Assembly: GCA_044225555.1 (NCBI GenBank)
Contig: JBGAIM010000013.1
Span: 1 to 64,000 of the forward strand
DNA length: 64,000 bases
DNA from: JADLHS01 sp044225555
Lineage (GTDB): Bacteria > Verrucomicrobiota > Verrucomicrobiia > Limisphaerales > JADLHS01
Direction: 5' to 3'
Part shown: piece by piece, positions 41,541 through 51,263 of the stretch
Position numbering within the stretch: the first letter of the stretch is position 1
Layout of the letters: every line of letters begins with the position of its first letter
Program-made: the position numbers and the translations under genes
The notes under the pieces: generated by a model
Seen by the model: only the letters and a program-made list of their open reading frames with translations
Databases searched by the model: none
Told to the model about the DNA's origin: nothing

Positions 41541-43055
41541 TTACTTGACGCTCAACTCAATGTTCCGCCGGTCCAGTGTGCTGCCTTCGTTCTGGGCGAG
41601 GCGGGCGAGCGCAATGTTGTAGTCTGCGAGAGCGCGAATTTCCGCCGAGCGGGCCGCCGTGAGATTGCTCTGAAGTTGCAGCACGACAAAGCTGGTGCTC
41701 TTGCCTTTTTCGAGTTTGGTCTGTTCGGCCTTGAGTGCGTCCTCGGCATAACCCGTGGCTTGGTGGGTGACGCTGACCCGTTCAAAACTAATCCGTGCGT
41801 CGGCCATCGAATTCTCAATGGTGATCAGGATGCCTTGTTCGAGTTTTCTTAACTGCAACTGGAGTTGCTCCTTCGTCACCTTGGCGGACTTGTAACTGTT
41901 CCGGGCCGCAGTATTGGCCAGGGGAATGGAAACCGAGACGCCGTAAGAATAGTACGGATTGTCCCGGCTGCTGATCTGTCCCAGCGCTCCGCTGAATTCA
42001 TCCTCCGACGCGCTGTAGCCGAAGTCGCCCACGAGGTCCAGTTGCGGATACAACTGGTTCTTCTGAAAGCTCACGGTGCGCGCTTGTTTTTCCACGCTTA
42101 TCCGCGCCTGCAACAGGTCGGGGCGTTGCGCCATTCCGGTCCGCCAGCTTTCCTGGAGGTCGAGGGTCTGGGGCACGGCCAGCAGCGCCTCGGCCGGTTC
42201 GATTCGAATGTCCATCCAGTCGTTGTAATCATCGCTCAGCAGGCTTTTCAAAACACGCTCCGCCGTTTCCCGGTTCGCCTGGGCATCGAGCAGGTTGGCC
42301 CGGCTCGCTGCTGCCTGCGACTCTGCCTGCTTTTCGTCCAGCGGGGCCAGCGCGCCGACTTCAACGCGCCGCCGGTTTTCCGCCACCAGCCGTTCGGCAA
42401 GTTCCAGGGCCTTTTCCTGCACCTTTACGTTTTCCTGGGCGTAGATCAGGTTGTAATAGGCCGCTTCCACCTCCGTCACCGTGGTAATAATCTGGTTGCG
42501 CAGGCCGAGTTCGGACATCTTGAGATTCTTCTTATTGAGGAAAATCTGGAGGCGCGGCGAATCAATCCAGAAATTTTTCAGCAACGGCTGGCGCATCGTG
42601 AAGACGCCGACATTGCCGCTCGTGTTTTCGAAGGGGATGCGCAGGACGTTTGTGCCCAGATCCAATGGTGTCGTGCCGTAGCGGTCGGTCATCCGAATGC
42701 CCAGACTGTAGTTCAGCCCCCAAGGCAACAGGCCATTGAGCCCACCCGTGAGATTGTCCGCTTCGCTTTCCGTGCCGAGGTAAAGGCGGTTCAGGTCATC
42801 GCGACCGCCGGGAGACAGGTTGTAGTCATGAGTTGCGCCGAAACTCAACGTCGGGTCGTAACTGCCGTAGCTCCCGGAGAGGCTGAAGCTCGCCAGTTGC
42901 GGATTGAGCCGGGTGATCTGGATGTCGAGGTTGTGCTCCAACGCAATGCGGATGCACTCCTCGAGTCCCAGCGAGCGGTTGTGCTCGCGTTCGGCGCGCG
43001 CCGTCAAGGTTGAAGCCGCCAGAATCATCCCCAAAACAAAAGCCACTGGTTTCAT
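41541..43055 (-). CDS. tolC: TolC-like outer-membrane efflux protein
   Basis: 504 residues. After a signal peptide (FVLGMILAASTLTARA) come long coiled-coil stretches, for example LVAENRRRVEVGALAPLDEKQAE and the repeat AALEQAR-like helices, and LEKGKSTSFVVLQLQSNLTAARSAEI (each in part). It forms the outer-membrane channel of tripartite exporters. It follows Sua5 and lies on the same strand as MacA, ATPase and permease genes, so it is probably their channel. Confidence 0.9.
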   Translation of the reverse strand: MKPVAFVLGMILAASTLTARAEREHNRSLGLEECIRIALEHNLDIQITRLNPQLASFSLSGSYGSYDPTLSFGATHDYNLSPGGRDDLNRLYLGTESEADNLTGGLNGLLPWGLNYSLGIRMTDRYGTTPLDLGTNVLRIPFENTSGNVGVFTMRQPLLKNFWIDSPRLQIFLNKKNLKMSELGLRNQIITTVTEVEAAYYNLIYAQENVKVQEKALELAERLVAENRRRVEVGALAPLDEKQAESQAAASRANLLDAQANRETAERVLKSLLSDDYNDWMDIRIEPAEALLAVPQTLDLQESWRTGMAQRPDLLQARISVEKQARTVSFQKNQLYPQLDLVGDFGYSASEDEFSGALGQISSRDNPYYSYGVSVSIPLANTAARNSYKSAKVTKEQLQLQLRKLEQGILITIENSMADARISFERVSVTHQATGYAEDALKAEQTKLEKGKSTSFVVLQLQSNLTAARSAEIRALADYNIALARLAQNEGSTLDRRNIELSVK

Positions 43056-43089
43056 TGTGTATGAAGCTTGGTGAAATAATGCTCGTTCG

Positions 43090-44100
43090 TCAATCAGCCA
43101 CCGCGCGATTCAGACGGTCGGCGATGGCCCGCCATTCAACCCCTTCCGGCAGGGCCTCGACCACGATCAACGCCGCCCCGGCCTCATCGCACCGGTGTAA
43201 CTCGGCGTAAATCGCCCGTGCATAGGCCTCCGCATCATGCGGAATCACGCTCACACAACCGAAACCTTCACCCGAAGGGATGTGCGTGTGCGCGATGATG
43301 TGGGTCTTGGCGCGTTGAAAGTTGCCGGTCGAAAGTTGCCGGTTCAGGTCCGCGGTGTCCCGCCAGCAACGGATCATCAGCCTGGCCTTCGGGGCGTAAT
43401 GCTTGCGCAGCAGTCCGGGGCTGCGGAGAGTTCCAGGTGCCGAGTTCCAGGTTCCAAGTTCGCCGGTTACCGCGACCAAGGATTCTTCGTGAATCATGCC
43501 GGGACGCAACACGCGGGGGGGAGTTTGGGTGAGATCAATCACGGTGGATTCGATGCCGACCTGGGATTGTCCACCGTCCACGATGAGCGGGAGTTGGTGG
43601 CCGAGTTGCTTGCGAACGTGTTCGGCGTTGGTGGGCGAAACTTGATTCGACAGGTTTGCGCTTGGCGCGGCCAGCGGAAAACCGCACTCGCGAATCACGG
43701 CTTGAATGAACGGATGACTTGGCCAGCGCACGCCCGCTGTTGCGCCGCCAGCCGTGACGAGGTCGGGGATGGCTTTCGATTTCGGGAGAACCAGGGTGAG
43801 CGGGCCGGGCCAGAAGGCGTTCGCGAGTTGGGTCGCCGTGTCCGGCCAGTTCGTTACGCACTGGCGCGCCATTTCGATGCTGGCGACGTGAACGATGATG
43901 GGATTGTATGCCGGCCGGCCTTTGATTTCGTAAATCTTCGCGACCGCTTTCGCATCCCGCGCGTTGGCGGCGAGGCCGTACACGGTCTCCGTTGGCAACG
44001 CGACCACTTCGCCCGCGCCCAGCAAGTCCGCGGCGCGTTTCACGGCTGCGGTGAACAAGGCCGCCGTGTGCGTGGACAACACTTCCGAATTCCCCTTCAT
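43090..44100 (-). CDS. tsaC: L-threonylcarbamoyladenylate synthase (Sua5)
   Basis: 336 residues with both parts: the YrdC core (VVALPTETVYGLAANARD, KGRPAYNPIIVHV, LTLVLPKS, GVRWPSHPF) and the C-terminal Sua5 domain (SPGLLRKHYAPKARL). It makes the threonylcarbamoyl-AMP used for t6A37 of ANN-decoding tRNAs. Two stretches of repeat DNA lie in frame in the Sua5 part: near 43313-43346 (LSTGNFQRA) and 43430-43467 (WNSAPGTLRS). They lengthen the linker and are probably tolerated. Confidence 0.93.
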   Translation of the reverse strand: MKGNSEVLSTHTAALFTAAVKRAADLLGAGEVVALPTETVYGLAANARDAKAVAKIYEIKGRPAYNPIIVHVASIEMARQCVTNWPDTATQLANAFWPGPLTLVLPKSKAIPDLVTAGGATAGVRWPSHPFIQAVIRECGFPLAAPSANLSNQVSPTNAEHVRKQLGHQLPLIVDGGQSQVGIESTVIDLTQTPPRVLRPGMIHEESLVAVTGELGTWNSAPGTLRSPGLLRKHYAPKARLMIRCWRDTADLNRQLSTGNFQRAKTHIIAHTHIPSGEGFGCVSVIPHDAEAYARAIYAELHRCDEAGAALIVVEALPEGVEWRAIADRLNRAVAD

Positions 44101-44164
44101 GTGGAAAAGTGTTCAACCACTAGATAGACACCCCCGCCCAGAAATTGTTTCATCCGTTTGTGGC

Positions 44165-45385
44165 CTATTCGTAACGCAACGCGTCAATCGGGTCGAGCTT
44201 CGAGGCTTTGCGCGCGGGATAGAAGCCAAAGAAGATTCCGACGGCGGCGCTGAAGATAAACGAGATGATTACGGAATCAATCGAGACCAGCGTGGGCCAC
44301 TGTTTGACAACCGCCAGAATCTTGGCGCCACCGACTCCCAGGCCGATGCCTAACAACCCGCCGATGGAACTGAGCGTCACCGCTTCGATCAGGAATTGGA
44401 GGAGGATGTCGCGCCCACGCGCGCCGACGGCCATGCGGATGCCGATTTCGCGCGTCCGCTCGGTTACGCTCACGAGCATGATATTCATGATGCCGATCCC
44501 GCCGACGATCAGGGAGATGATGGCCACGCCGGCCAGCAGGGCGGTCATGGTTTCCGTGGTGGCGTTGGCGGTTTCGGAAATTTCCTGCTGATTGCGGATG
44601 ATGAAGTCGTCATCGCGGCCGGGTTGAATCCGATGCCGCTGGCGGAGGACTTCGGCGATGGCGTTCTGCACCTCGGTCATTTGTTCGGCGCTCGTGGCGG
44701 ACACCTGGATCATGCGGAGCGTGGTGACGCCGGCAAACCGTTTCATGCAGGTGGTGTAGGGGATGAGCACCCGGTCATCCTGGTCGTCACCACCCATGGA
44801 AGCGCCCTTGCGCGCGAGAACGCCAATGACTTTTAGCGGCACATTTTTGATGCGGATGGTTTTGCCCACCGCGTCCTCGTCGGGAAACAATTTGTCCGCC
44901 GTCGTCTTTCCGAGCACGCAGACCTTGGTGGCGGACCGTTCGTCCAACTCGCTGAACATTGTGCCTTCTGCAAGGTCCCATTGGCGGATGGTCAGGTAAT
45001 CAATCCCCTCACCGAAGATGGGGGCGTTCCAGTTGTTTTCGCCCGCCGTGATCTGGCCGCCCCCGCCGCGAACCTCGGGGCTGACCGCCGCCACGCCGGG
45101 GACTTCATCGCGGATGGCGACCGCATCTTCGACGGTGAGTGTGCCCGCTCCGCCGAAGCCGGTGAAGACGCCACCGCGGTTGAGGCTGCCGGAAAAAATC
45201 TGGATCACGTTCTGCCCCAGCGCGGCGATGCGCGCGGAAACCTGCGCCTTGGCGCCGTTGCCGATGCCCACCATGGCAATGACCGCGCCGACGCCGATGA
45301 TAATGCCGAGCATCGTCAGCACGGTGCGCATTTTGTTCCGGCGCAAGGCGCGCAGCGCGATCTTCAGGGTCGCCCAGAGTCTCAT
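44165..45385 (-). CDS. MacB-type ABC permease
   Basis: 406 residues. There is one N-terminal membrane helix (MLGIIIGVGAVIAMVGIGNG), a large periplasmic domain (about 50-280), and three C-terminal helices of the FtsX type (AGVAIISLIVGGIGIMNIML, IGIRMAVGARG, SFIFSAAVGIFFGF). It couples to the ATPase encoded 117 bp upstream. With the MacA-like adaptor and TolC it would export macrolides, peptides or other compounds. Confidence 0.92.
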   Translation of the reverse strand: MRLWATLKIALRALRRNKMRTVLTMLGIIIGVGAVIAMVGIGNGAKAQVSARIAALGQNVIQIFSGSLNRGGVFTGFGGAGTLTVEDAVAIRDEVPGVAAVSPEVRGGGGQITAGENNWNAPIFGEGIDYLTIRQWDLAEGTMFSELDERSATKVCVLGKTTADKLFPDEDAVGKTIRIKNVPLKVIGVLARKGASMGGDDQDDRVLIPYTTCMKRFAGVTTLRMIQVSATSAEQMTEVQNAIAEVLRQRHRIQPGRDDDFIIRNQQEISETANATTETMTALLAGVAIISLIVGGIGIMNIMLVSVTERTREIGIRMAVGARGRDILLQFLIEAVTLSSIGGLLGIGLGVGGAKILAVVKQWPTLVSIDSVIISFIFSAAVGIFFGFYPARKASKLDPIDALRYE

Positions 45386-45502
45386 GGTTCAAAAAAGGGA
45401 ACATTCAACATTCAACGTCGAACATCCAATGGTTTGCGCGCGGGCGAATTGGGCGTTGAATGTTGAACGTTGAATGTTTGTTTTTCATTTTTCATTCTGC
45501 AT
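45386..45502. repeat. ATTCAAC repeats between permease and ATPase genes
   Basis: Copies of ACATTCAACATTCAACG (45400-45416) and the inverse GTTGAATGTTGAACGTTGAA (45453-45472) form an imperfect hairpin. No gene is seen. Confidence 0.55.
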
Positions 45503-46261
45503 TCAAGAAAGCTGCACCGCTTGCTGGGCGGCTTTCAATTTTGCGGATTCGCCCTCCGCGTTCAGCCGGTTCCCCACCGGCGTATCGCTCACCACCTTGC
45601 CGTCGCGCATCACGATCATCCGTTTGCAGTAATGGGCGATGTCCAGCTCATGCGTAACCATGACGATGGTGATGCCTTGGTCGTTGAGCTTTTGAAACAC
45701 TCCCATGATTTCGACGCTCGTCTGCGTGTCGAGATTGCCGGTCGGTTCGTCGGCCAGTAACAACGCCGGTTGATTGGCCAGCGCGCGGGCGATGGCCACG
45801 CGTTGTTGCTGGCCGCCAGACAGGCGGTTCGGCGTGTGATCGGAGCGATTGCCGAGGCCAACGGTTTCGAGCGCTTGCATCGCCCGCTCATGGCGGGTCT
45901 TGCCAACGATCGTGGTTCGCGAATAGAGCATCGGCAGTTCAACATTCTCGAGCGCCGAGGTGCGCGCCAGCAGGTTGAAGCCTTGAAAAACGAAGCCAAT
46001 CTTCTCGTTGCGAATGTCGGCCAGTTGATCCCGGTTCAAATTGGCGACATCAATTCCGTCGAGAAGATATTTTCCTTTCGTGGGCCGGTCCAGGCAGCCC
46101 AGCGTGTTCATCATCGTGGATTTGCCGGAACCGCTCGCACCCATCAGCGCGACAAACTCGCCCGGCTGAATTTCCAGGGTGATGCCGCGCACGGCCTTCA
46201 CCTCGACCTCGCCGGTCTGGTAGGTCTTGTGAATGTCCTCCAACTGGATGACCGCCTTCAT
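45503..46261 (-). CDS. MacB/LolD-type ABC ATPase
   Basis: 252 residues from MKAVIQLEDIHKTY. Walker A is GASGSGKSTMMNT, the signature LSGGQQQRVAIARAL, Walker B LLLADEPTGNLD and the switch is VTHELDI. This is the separate ATPase of a MacB-type exporter. It starts 13 bp after the MacA-like adaptor gene. The start at 46315 would overlap that gene, so the later ATG is preferred. Confidence 0.93.
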   Translation of the reverse strand: MKAVIQLEDIHKTYQTGEVEVKAVRGITLEIQPGEFVALMGASGSGKSTMMNTLGCLDRPTKGKYLLDGIDVANLNRDQLADIRNEKIGFVFQGFNLLARTSALENVELPMLYSRTTIVGKTRHERAMQALETVGLGNRSDHTPNRLSGGQQQRVAIARALANQPALLLADEPTGNLDTQTSVEIMGVFQKLNDQGITIVMVTHELDIAHYCKRMIVMRDGKVVSDTPVGNRLNAEGESAKLKAAQQAVQLS

Positions 46262-46274
46262 GCGACGTTGCAGA

Positions 46275-47825
46275 TTACCGGCCACCACCGCGACCGAAAC
46301 CGCCTCCACCGCCAAACGGGCTGTTGCCCGTCGGCGCCGCCGCCGTCTGGGCTGTTGTCAGCTTGACCGACGTGATGACGCTGTCGCCTTCCTTCACGCC
46401 GTCGCTGATTTCCGTGAAAGCGCCATCGCTGATGCCGGTTTTCACGCGGACCGGTTGCGGCGCTGCCACCGGCTCGCTGCCACCGGCGGGTGTGTTCGTC
46501 CCGAGCAAATAAACGGTGCGAACTGCCGGCGCCGCCGGTCGTGCGGAGGCATTGCTTCCACCGCCGCCCCGGTTGCCCCGACCGCCGCCTTCGCCGCCAC
46601 CGCCACCGCCACCTGGTCGCTGTATGGCCCCGCTCTGAAATAATTCCCGCAGCTTGGCGCGCACTTCCGGGGAAGGCTCCTCGCCGCGGTCGCGCATTTC
46701 GCGCATGCGGCGGAACAAAACGTCGGGTGGCTCGTTGCCGGTGAGCGGCGGTTCGGCACTGGCGACCACCTCGGTTTTGTTGGTGTCACCAGCCTTGGCG
46801 ACGGTTACGGAATTCGTCGCCGCTGGTTTTGTTTCTCCGCCCAGACCGATCTTCGCGAGCAGGCGCGCGGCAAACGTTTTGTTGGTGGACGGCTCGGGCG
46901 GTTTGAAGCGGAGTGCGCCATTCGGAATTTTCAGCACGCCCTTGCGCTCGGCGGTGACGATGGAAACATTGGCCGTCATGCCCGGCTTGAGTTTCAGGTC
47001 CGGGTTGGAAACCTCGACGACCGCGTTGTAGGTCACGACGTTTTGCACCGTGGTGGGTACGTTGCGAATCTGGATGACCTTGCCCACAAAGGTGCGCCCC
47101 GGAAAAGCGTCCACGGTGAAGTTGACGCTCTGGTTTTCCTCGACCGTGCCGACATCCGCCTCGGAAACGTTGGCGTCAATCTGCATTTTGGTGAGGTCGT
47201 TGGCGATCTGGAACAGCACCGGCGCGTTCATGCTCGCGGCGACGGTCTGGCCCACGTCCACCTTGCGGTCAATAACGATGCCTTCAATCGGCGAATAAAT
47301 GGAACAACGCGTGAGGTCAACCTTGGAACTGTTTAAGGCCGCTTGCTTGATCAGCACCGACGCCTCGGCCTGATGCAGGGTGGCGACGGTCTGGTCATAA
47401 TCCGACTGCGCGATCAACTTGTCCTTGAAAAGTTCCTCTGCCCGGCGGGCGTTGACTTGCGCGAGTTCGAGCTGGGCCCGGGCGCTGGCCAGGTCCGCTT
47501 CATTCTGCTGCACGCGCGTCTGGTAGGTGGCGGGGTCCAATTGTGCGACCAGTTCGCCCGCTTTGACGCGCGAATTGAAGTCCGCGTAAAGTTTTGAGAT
47601 GATACCGGAAACTTGGCTGCCGACCTGCACGTTCAGGACCGGATTCAAGGTGCCGGTTGCCGTCACCGCCTGCGTCAAGTCGCCGCGCGTGACCTTTGTG
47701 GTCAGGAATTCCGGCGGCTCCTCGCCCCGGCTCTTGTAGAACCACATGCCGCCAGCCACCGCGCCGCCCACCAGGAGCAGCCCGATGATCCATTTCCCCC
47801 AGCCTGATTTTTCGTTGTTTGCCAT
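46275..47825 (-). CDS. MacA-type periplasmic adaptor
   Basis: 516 residues. One N-terminal membrane helix (WIIGLLLVGGAVAGGMWFY) is followed by beta-barrel and lipoyl segments (GSQVSGIISKLYADFNSRV, LVAQLDPATYQTRVQQNEA) and a coiled-coil hairpin, typical of the HlyD/MacA family. The C-terminal region has unusual inserts: a long segment after about residue 330 (SVTVAKAGDTNKTEVVAS) and a Gly-rich stretch (GGGGGGEGGGRGNRGGGG). It joins the inner-membrane pump to TolC. Confidence 0.9.
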   Translation of the reverse strand: MANNEKSGWGKWIIGLLLVGGAVAGGMWFYKSRGEEPPEFLTTKVTRGDLTQAVTATGTLNPVLNVQVGSQVSGIISKLYADFNSRVKAGELVAQLDPATYQTRVQQNEADLASARAQLELAQVNARRAEELFKDKLIAQSDYDQTVATLHQAEASVLIKQAALNSSKVDLTRCSIYSPIEGIVIDRKVDVGQTVAASMNAPVLFQIANDLTKMQIDANVSEADVGTVEENQSVNFTVDAFPGRTFVGKVIQIRNVPTTVQNVVTYNAVVEVSNPDLKLKPGMTANVSIVTAERKGVLKIPNGALRFKPPEPSTNKTFAARLLAKIGLGGETKPAATNSVTVAKAGDTNKTEVVASAEPPLTGNEPPDVLFRRMREMRDRGEEPSPEVRAKLRELFQSGAIQRPGGGGGGGEGGGRGNRGGGGSNASARPAAPAVRTVYLLGTNTPAGGSEPVAAPQPVRVKTGISDGAFTEISDGVKEGDSVITSVKLTTAQTAAAPTGNSPFGGGGGFGRGGGR

Positions 47826-47891
47826 AGCTAAGCGGCCAATTAGACGCAGATTCCGGGTGAATCGTCAAAAAAACTTCTGCATGGGTTTTAG

Positions 47892-48821
47892 ATGACAGCG
47901 CCGGTGAACGGCGTGGTATGGGCGGTGTCAAAACCCCGACGGCCGCCGATTCCCGTGCAAACCAATCGAAAACCACTCTTGGGCTGCCTCCTCATTCTTG
48001 TTGGTCTGGCGCTCTGCGCCGCAGCAGTGAGATTGGTTATGCAGCCGGAGATGTTTCCCGCTACCGCGAGAATCAAACTAGAAAGGGCGGCATTAGATGC
48101 CCTCTACCCGAACCACGCTCAAACCTATGATCCCTATTTCATCCAAACCGAATTTGAAGCCATTCAGTCCGAGACAATCCTGGGCCGGGTGATTGATGAC
48201 TTGGATCTGAAGAATGCATGGAGCGGACGATTCACCAAAGGGGAAGCCCTCAAAAGGTCCGAAACCCTGGCCTTACTCAGAACGCGCCTGGAACTCCGGC
48301 CCGTCCGCAGCACCACACTCGTGGAAATTCGGGTTGTGAGTGAAGATCCGGGCGAGGCGTCGAAGATCGCAAATGCCATAGCTGATAGCTACGCCGAATG
48401 GCGGCGGGACGTCGGCCACAGATTGATGGAGGAAAGTCTGAAATCCCTGGAAACAAGAACCCAGGAACAGAGAGCAAAAATCGAGGTTGCCAGCGAGAAT
48501 CTGGAGAAGTTGCGAAAGGAATTGGGGCTTTCAGAGACACAGCCGGCAGAACTGGCTAAACGGTATCCTGAATATGCCCGGGCTAAACAGCAGTTGGAGG
48601 ACATGAACGATTTTCTCAAACTGTTGGAACGAAAAATCAAACTGGAGGAAGCTGATCTGCTGGTCCCTAAATCTGCTCAAGTCGTGATCATCGAGCGCGC
48701 TGTCCCGCCGCTTCGTCTCGTTAGCCCCAATGGCCCGTTCAAGGCGGTGTTAGTACTGACCAGCTTCTCGGCTGGAGTCGCGACCATTGGTTTTGGCATT
48801 CGGCTGCTCCGTCGCCGCTAA
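47892..48821 (+). CDS. Wzz/chain-length determinant-like protein
   Basis: 309 residues with two membrane segments: one near the N-terminus (LLGCLLILVGLALCAAAVRL) and one at the end (LVLTSFSAGVATIGFGIRLL). Between them lies a Wzz-type periplasmic domain: TARIKLERAA, TTLVEIRVVSEDPGEASKIANAI and a coiled coil (about 170-260). This matches proteins that set polysaccharide chain length. No glycosyltransferase or polymerase genes are beside it. Confidence 0.82.
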   Translation: MTAPVNGVVWAVSKPRRPPIPVQTNRKPLLGCLLILVGLALCAAAVRLVMQPEMFPATARIKLERAALDALYPNHAQTYDPYFIQTEFEAIQSETILGRVIDDLDLKNAWSGRFTKGEALKRSETLALLRTRLELRPVRSTTLVEIRVVSEDPGEASKIANAIADSYAEWRRDVGHRLMEESLKSLETRTQEQRAKIEVASENLEKLRKELGLSETQPAELAKRYPEYARAKQQLEDMNDFLKLLERKIKLEEADLLVPKSAQVVIIERAVPPLRLVSPNGPFKAVLVLTSFSAGVATIGFGIRLLRRR

Positions 48822-48963
48822 TTGATCAATTTATGACGGGTCATGCTTGGGCGGCTCCCGCATTTGTAGGATGGCGCAACGCGTGGGAATCTGTTCAACT
48901 TGGCGCGAGGCAGCCGGCCCGTACTGAACACACCGCCGGCGGCCACCGTCTGAACCTACGAAA

Positions 48964-51204
48964 ATGAACATGAATGTTTCGTCATCTGTCGGGGCTCAAG
49001 CCCCCAATGTCCGCTCGCCGTTTTACGCCTTGACCACTCCCATCGGTCGACGGTTGCGGCTGGCCAGCCTGTCCATGCTGGCCGGGTTGTTGACCCGCGC
49101 GGCGCTGGCCTTCGTTTACGAAAGCGACGTCGAGTTTTATTCCACCGGCGATTTCAACGGCGACGGCAAGACGGACATCGCGATTGTGGACAAAGCCACG
49201 GGACGCGTGCGCATCGGCTACCGCGTGTCGCCCGAGTTCTTCAACTGGGCCAACTGGCGCGCGGCCGGTTCGCGGGACATCAGCGGTGTGGCGGTGGGCA
49301 AACTGGCGGATGCCAAGTACGACTCGTTCGCGTTTGTCTCGGCGGACAACAATCTCATTTCGACCTTGAGCGCCGCCAATCCCAATATCCCAACCGATCC
49401 GGTGAAGCTGAATACCACCGTGCTCGGACCGAACGCCGTCGCAGCGATTGACGTCGGCGGCGCGGGCAACACGCCGTTGCTGGATCTCTACGTGGGCAGC
49501 ATTTACAACAACGATCCGGAGAATCGCGTCACCTTGTTTCGCACGGGCGGCGAGACGCTGAAACAACTCAACGAACAACCCGCACCCGGAGCGGAGGCGC
49601 GGGGGAATCGGCTGGCGCTCAAAACCGGCGGGCCGGAGTTTGTCGCCACGCTGTTGAGCGGCACGGGTGGCGACGCCTTGCGCATCGAGAAGCTGGACAG
49701 CGGCAAGCCGGAGGAAGTGTTGAGTATCGGCGGGCTGCCGGCGGGGATGAACTATGTCGTGGGAAATTTCCGGGGCGGGCCGACGAAGGATTTTGTTTTC
49801 TACAAGAGTGGTGAATCCAAGTTGCTGGTGAGTTCAATCGAGGAGGCCGGTGGCAAGTTCACCGCGTCGCCGCTCAAAACGGTGACCCTCGAACGTCCGG
49901 CGCGACAGCTGGTCGTTCTGGACGGCGAACCGAAAAGCCGGTTGATCGGGGTGTTCGCGACGAATCAACCGGCGGAACTGCTGGATTTTGATGCCGCCAG
50001 CGCGCCCAAACTCGTGCAAGCCCTCGCGGGAGTGACAAACAAATGTTTGGGCACAGCCGTGGCGCTGCCAGAGGCGATCGTATTGTTCTCCTGGGAATTT
50101 TCTCCGGTGGTTTCCGGAAGCCGCCCGGTTTCGCACTACCAAGTGCAATTGTTGAAGGACGGCAAGTACAACCCCAGTGCCTATGGCAGCCTGGCGTCGT
50201 TGGCGGATCGGGATGATTCGACGGTGCCGGAGATTTACAAACAGATCGTCGCGGCCCAGACCGTAAAGTCGCCGGCGGATATGAAGGCGTACACCAACAC
50301 GCTGCCCGGCACGGAGGTAACCTACGAGATGGTGCCGATTCCCGGGGGCGAATATCTGATGGGCAGTCCGGACAATGAGTCTGGCCGCAAGCCCGACGAA
50401 GGTCCGCAGCACAAGGTGAAGCTTTCACCTTTCTGGATGGGCAAATACGAAGTCACCTGGGATCAGTACCTCCTGTTCATGTATCCTGACGATGAGAAAA
50501 AGCTTCGTGAAACCCACGCCACACCCGACGAAGTCAACAAGGTGTCCGACGCCGTCACGCGCCCCTCGAAGCCCTATGTGGACATGAGTTTCGGCATGGG
50601 CAAGAGCGGTTATCCGGCCATCGCGATGACCCAGCATGGCGCCAACAAGTTCTGTCACTGGTTGAGCGCCAAGACCGGACACTTTTATCGCTTGCCGACC
50701 GAAGCCGAATGGGAATACGCCTGTCGCGCCGGCACGACTACGATTTATTCCTTTGGGGACGATGCCAGCAAGTTGCCTGATTACGCCTGGTTCTTCGACA
50801 ACAGCAATTCCAAATACCAGAAGGTTGGCAAGAAAAAGCCCAACCCCTGGGGACTCTACGACATGCACGGCAATGTGACCGAGTGGGTTCTGGACCAATA
50901 CAGCGCGGACTACTACCAGACGCTGGCGGCACTGGGCGTGGCCACCGATCCCTGGAACAAGGCGACCCAACCCTATCCGCATTCCGCGCGGGGTGGCTCG
51001 TGGGATGATGATCCGGTGGCGTTGCGCAGCGCCGCCCGGCGCGCCTCGGATCGCACCTGGAAAATGACCGACCCGCAACTGCCCAAGGGCATCTGGTATC
51101 ACACGGACGCGCAGTTCGTCGGCTTCCGCGTGGTGCGCCCGCTGGCCGTGCCGTCGGCGGAAGAGATGACCAAGTACTGGATCAGTGGCGTGGAAAAAGA
51201 TTGA
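48964..51204 (+). CDS. FG-GAP repeat and FGE-sulfatase domain protein
   Basis: 746 residues. The N-terminal half resembles FG-GAP/VCBS repeats (STGDFNGDGKTDIAIVD, DYFVYKSGESK-like). The C-terminal half (about 455-735) is an FGE-sulfatase domain: YEMVPIPGGEYLMGSPDNE, FWMGKYEVTWDQY, YRLPTEAEWEYACRAGTTT, NPWGLYDMHGNVTEWVLD and ARGGSWDDD. It is probably exported. Whether it is a true formylglycine generator is unclear, since the active-site cysteine pair is not obvious to me. It is 59 bp from the next gene on the same strand. Confidence 0.85.
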   Translation: MNMNVSSSVGAQAPNVRSPFYALTTPIGRRLRLASLSMLAGLLTRAALAFVYESDVEFYSTGDFNGDGKTDIAIVDKATGRVRIGYRVSPEFFNWANWRAAGSRDISGVAVGKLADAKYDSFAFVSADNNLISTLSAANPNIPTDPVKLNTTVLGPNAVAAIDVGGAGNTPLLDLYVGSIYNNDPENRVTLFRTGGETLKQLNEQPAPGAEARGNRLALKTGGPEFVATLLSGTGGDALRIEKLDSGKPEEVLSIGGLPAGMNYVVGNFRGGPTKDFVFYKSGESKLLVSSIEEAGGKFTASPLKTVTLERPARQLVVLDGEPKSRLIGVFATNQPAELLDFDAASAPKLVQALAGVTNKCLGTAVALPEAIVLFSWEFSPVVSGSRPVSHYQVQLLKDGKYNPSAYGSLASLADRDDSTVPEIYKQIVAAQTVKSPADMKAYTNTLPGTEVTYEMVPIPGGEYLMGSPDNESGRKPDEGPQHKVKLSPFWMGKYEVTWDQYLLFMYPDDEKKLRETHATPDEVNKVSDAVTRPSKPYVDMSFGMGKSGYPAIAMTQHGANKFCHWLSAKTGHFYRLPTEAEWEYACRAGTTTIYSFGDDASKLPDYAWFFDNSNSKYQKVGKKKPNPWGLYDMHGNVTEWVLDQYSADYYQTLAALGVATDPWNKATQPYPHSARGGSWDDDPVALRSAARRASDRTWKMTDPQLPKGIWYHTDAQFVGFRVVRPLAVPSAEEMTKYWISGVEKD

Positions 51205-51263
51205 ATTCGTCCCCGGAAAAACCAATCTCATTTCCAGCCCGTAACACACGAAAGACAACCAAA

